From: CAYMKL01 sp964390805
GTDB lineage: Bacteria; Chloroflexota; Anaerolineae; VGOG01
DNA length: 17,537 nucleotides
Assembly (NCBI GenBank): GCA_964390805.1
Contig: CAYMKL010000137.1
Location: 1 to 17,537 of the forward strand
Reading direction: 5' to 3'
Position 1 is the first letter of the stretch, and every line of letters starts with the position of its first letter. Under the pieces are notes generated by a model. That model saw only the letters and a list, made by a program, of their open reading frames with translations. It ran no database searches and was not told where the DNA came from. Below, piece by piece: positions 16,001 to 17,537 of the stretch. Made by a program: the position numbers and the translations under genes.

Positions 16001-16130
16001 GCGTCTCACCGATGGGCTTGTGCAATGGAAAGCCAGCCGCCAGCGCCCCTGTGGAGAGGCCATAAGGCAGCATCAGCCCACCGGCGGTTGCCCCGGTGAG
16101 TTTCAAAAACTCTCTACGACTAAGCTTCAT
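13017..16130 (-). CDS. fdnG: Formate dehydrogenase catalytic subunit, selenoprotein (Sec191)
   Basis: This 1037-residue molybdo- or tungsto-pterin enzyme oxidises formate to CO2 on the outer side of the membrane. It starts with a Tat signal (SRREFLKLTGATAGG) and the N-terminal [4Fe-4S] motif C47xxC50xxxC54 with C82. An in-frame TGA at 15558-15560 gives QARI-U-HSATVAAL, aligning with E. coli FdnG QARV-U-HGPTVASL (Sec196). Sixteen codons later the frame reads MTNHWVDIKN, where a gene caller would wrongly start a second gene. The downstream domains carry the usual pterin-binding segments (IIGSNAAENHP, SGTIMYAMGTTQHT, LFCWGQNPAVGGPNS). Length is close to E. coli FdnG (1015). The ATG at 16130 follows an AAGGAGG site in a long leader. 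It is the first gene of fdnGHI. Confidence 0.97.
15512..15555 (-). promoter_or_regulatory. SECIS hairpin of fdnG
   Basis: Immediately after the TGA, CTCCGCTAC (15555-15547) pairs with GTAGAGGAG (15520-15512), eight of nine pairs. The inner 26 nt form an upper stem (GGCTCT / AGAGTC) with a GGC loop. Position and shape fit the bacterial SECIS. The second fdnG copy at 17465-17537 has a perfect 9-bp lower stem. Confidence 0.75.
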
Positions 16131-16189
16131 GACGCTTTTATCCTCCTTGACTCAAAGTTATCGAGGCCAATGCACTGTTGACCTCAAGT

Positions 16190-16408
16190 CATGCTCTTGT
16201 CACCTACTGGACTCATCACCCCCTTCCTCACGAAAAATGCAGGAATCGAAACTCGCGAACAAAAGGGAGAGGTCAACTCCGACAATGCCGGAGCTAGCCC
16301 CTCTCCCTGAGACAACTCTCTTCGAAAAACGTGTGCTACCATGAGATCTGCAGACCCCTCTGTCTGCTAGACTAACCTGCGTGTTGACAACCCGGCCTTT
16401 CCGATCGC
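16190..16408 (-). ncRNA. Conserved structured 5' leader of the fdnGHI operon
   Basis: The region between promoter and fdnG is a diverged copy of the hydrogenase leader (8385-8605). A 24-nt block at 16334-16357 is nearly identical, a GGAAA.GCC motif lies near the 5' end, a terminator-like hairpin is at 16264-16308, and a GATTCC...GAGGAAGG block follows. Just before the ribosome-binding site another hairpin (GAGGTCAA / TTGGCCTC) could affect translation. No reading frame accounts for the conservation. Confidence 0.55.
16264..16308 (-). terminator. Leader hairpin with T-tract (candidate attenuator) before fdnG
   Basis: An outer 9-bp stem (AGGGAGAGG / CCTCTCCCT) and an inner 5-bp stem (CTCCG / CGGAG) are followed on the - strand by TTTTGTT. 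It lies about 100-145 nt after the predicted transcription start and before the gene, so it can act as a conditional terminator. Equivalent to 8466-8503. Confidence 0.65.
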
Positions 16409-17175
16409 TGGTGAAGTATATCACAGGGGGAAATCTTTGTCAAATCTCCGTCGGGGAAAACCCGACACCGCCTAGTGGAAACCCCTACATAGCCAGAAAA
16501 GACCCTCATAGCCAGGCAAATCACGGTGAGCGGGAGGCTCTGACCTGCTAACCCTTCCTGCATCATCCGGCAGGTGCTGGAGCCTTCCTCCCACAGGATG
16601 AACGGTTGATCCACTAGCTCGACGGGCGAGACAGACGAGCGCTGGGCGAATGGGTGGTTGGCGGGGACGACCAGAACTACGTGGTCAGTGAAGAACGGCT
16701 GGGACTCCATGTCCCGATGCACGATCTTCGTGCTGGAGATGCCCAGATGAACCTCCTGAGCCAACAGTGGTTCCACTATTGAGGCGCAGTGGCACATCTC
16801 AATGGTCACCTGGACGTCCGGGTGATGCTGGCCAAAGGCGGCCGCCGCGAGGGGAAGCATATACTTGCCAGCAGTAGTGGTGCAACCGATAGCCAGATGG
16901 CCCACGACCCGCCCCTCCAGCGAGCGCATCGTCTCCTCGATGCGCCGGGACAGGTCGAGCAGCTCCCGGGCCAAGGGCAACAACACCTCGCCTGCATCGG
17001 TCAGCGCAACCCCTCGGCCGGAGCGCAGGAACAGCTCGACGTCCAGGTAGTTCTCCAATGAGCGGATCTGCTGACTGACCGCTGGCTGGCTGAGATGGAG
17101 CCGGCGGGCCGCCTCGGAGAAGTTCTCTGTCTCAGCGGCGACGGTGAAGACTTGCATTTCTGAGAGGTTCAACAT
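16372..17175 (-). pseudogene. LysR-family regulator, 3'-truncated
   Basis: The first ~220 residues are a good LysR regulator: a winged helix-turn-helix at 4-63 (FSEAARRLHLSQPAVSQQIRSLE) and most of the effector domain, including HLAIGCTTTAGKYMLP and LVVPANHPFA. Around residue 223 (about 16506) the family pattern ends. The remaining ~45 codons run through the fdn promoter and have no family similarity. Full-length members have about 290-310 residues, so the second part of effector subdomain II is missing. I place the start at 17175 after GGGGGAGGATGAG; an upstream in-frame ATG at 17262 is inside a terminator. The protein may still bind DNA but would probably not sense its ligand normally. Confidence 0.8.
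16415..16443 (-). promoter_or_regulatory. Promoter of fdnGHI
   Basis: On the - strand, perfect TTGACA (16443-16438) and TATACT (16420-16415) boxes are 17 bp apart, with GTGA before the -10 box as in the hydrogenase promoter. Directly upstream is a palindrome GTCGGG-TTTTC-CCCGAC (16466-16450), a possible operator. Confidence 0.85.
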
Positions 17176-17247
17176 CTCATCCTCCCCCCTTGACCGATGC
17201 GGGACGGGACCCGCGCAAATGTTGCAGGGTGATGCCATATACAACAA

Positions 17248-17278
17248 AGGCCGGGAAGACACGTCCTCTCCCCGGCCT
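17248..17278 (-). terminator. Intrinsic terminator after the operon that enters from the right
   Basis: A 12-bp stem (AGGCCGGGGAGA / TCTTCCCGGCCT, one G-U pair) with a 7-nt loop is followed on the - strand by TTTGTTGT. It lies after the cytochrome fragment at 17306 and before lysR, so it ends the upstream operon. Confidence 0.8.
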
Positions 17279-17305
17279 GGCTTCTCCTACTCAATCGAAA
17301 AAAAC

Positions 17306-17364
17306 TCACTCGCTCTCGTCAGCGTGCAGTTCTTGATAGTACTTGGCATGATGGTGCTTCACGT
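17306..17364 (-). CDS. 3' end of a third cytochrome b (FdnI-like) gene, cut by the gap
   Basis: The last ~19 codons of a cytochrome b gene end at a TGA stop (17306-17308). The protein end (YYQELHADESE) equals that of the hydrogenase-linked cytochrome, and 54 nt (17311-17364) are identical to 5670-5723. After the stop the sequences differ, so this is a separate copy. The rest is lost in the run of N's. Being followed by a terminator, it is the last gene of its operon, as fdnI is in fdnGHI. Confidence 0.8.
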
Positions 17365-17464
17365 NNNNNNNNNNNNNNNNNNNNNNNNNNNNNNNNNNNN
17401 NNNNNNNNNNNNNNNNNNNNNNNNNNNNNNNNNNNNNNNNNNNNNNNNNNNNNNNNNNNNNNNN
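17365..17464. other. Scaffold gap of exactly 100 N
   Basis: One hundred N's is a customary placeholder, so the real size is unknown. The flanks are the end of a cytochrome b gene and the middle of an fdnG gene. The missing sequence therefore probably holds the rest of fdnG, an fdnH and most of an fdnI, several kilobases. Confidence 0.95.
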
Positions 17465-17537
17465 CAGTGATTGGTCATTGCTCCTCTACCGAACGACTCT
17501 GCCAGAGCCGCAACTGTAGAGGAGTGTCATATACGCG
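17465..17537 (-). CDS. fdnG: Internal fragment of a second fdnG around its selenocysteine codon
   Basis: These 73 nt match 15496-15568 in fdnG except for one base (17520 against 15551). They read RI-U-HSSTVAALAESFGRGAMTNH with TGA at 17527-17529, so Ala194 is Ser here. The fragment runs into the gap on one side and off the window on the other. The single change makes the lower SECIS stem fully paired. Confidence 0.8.

Noticed and set aside
16321..16408. T-box or molybdenum-cofactor riboswitch in the shared leader.
   Set aside because: The TGGTAGCA core resembles a T-box weakly, but the ACCGCG part is missing and the space for stem I is too short. A Mo-cofactor sensor would not explain the copy before a hydrogenase operon. 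I therefore leave the class open.
1..17537. CRISPR arrays, tRNA, rRNA, and Sec machinery genes (selA, selB, selC, selD).
   Set aside because: No regularly spaced repeats, tRNA-like cloverleaf or matching proteins were seen. The Sec machinery must be encoded outside the window.

Overview
The window looks like a scaffold from an anaerobic or microaerophilic, selenocysteine-using bacterium that respires H2 and formate through membrane quinones. The organism is not identifiable from these genes. The GAF-rich NarL-type sensor kinase and the 'CCTTCGA..CTCAGGACAAG' repeats would fit Chloroflexota, but that is a weak inference. About 100 N's at 17365-17464 mark a scaffold gap near the right end.

Layout. 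Positions 1-441 are non-coding and hold a small inverted-repeat element and a promoter. A NarL-type response regulator (442-1107) and a membrane GAF sensor kinase (1168-3303) run on the + strand and end at a shared terminator (3340-3373). Everything else is on the - strand and reads right to left: a 3'-truncated LysR gene (17175-16372); fdnGHI formate dehydrogenase (16130-11557); fdhE, a peroxiredoxin and two thioredoxin-like genes (11224-8832); a hypF remnant (8828-8655); and a Tat-exported [NiFe]-hydrogenase operon (8336-3397: small subunit, Fe-S protein, cytochrome b, large subunit, maturation protease). Beyond LysR the scaffold shows the last bases of another cytochrome b gene, the gap, and a piece of a second fdnG, so a second fdn operon probably lies there.

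The main result is in-frame TGA codons that a normal gene caller reads as stops. Each sits exactly where a catalytic Cys or Sec belongs. They are fdnG (Sec191, the known site), both thioredoxins (Sec47, UxxC), the peroxiredoxin (Sec84, the peroxidatic position) and, most strikingly, the hydrogenase large subunit, where both cysteines of the N-terminal CxxC nickel-iron ligand motif are TGA (RIUGVUTTVHA, Sec60 and Sec63). Each TGA is followed at a suitable distance by a hairpin that could act as a bacterial SECIS. TGA also serves as a true stop for several genes here (kinase, fdhE, hyaD and the peroxiredoxin itself), so this is not a general reassignment.

The hydrogenase and fdn operons share a near-copy of one promoter (TTGACA-17-TATACT) and a leader of about 270 nt with a conserved core and a terminator-like hairpin, so they are probably co-regulated, perhaps by RNA attenuation. 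In both cases this module directly follows a gene truncated at its 3' side (hypF, lysR). Together the genes suggest a selenium-based system: periplasm-facing H2 and formate oxidation feeding the quinone pool, with membrane-anchored Sec-peroxiredoxin and Sec-thioredoxins as a likely peroxide defence.
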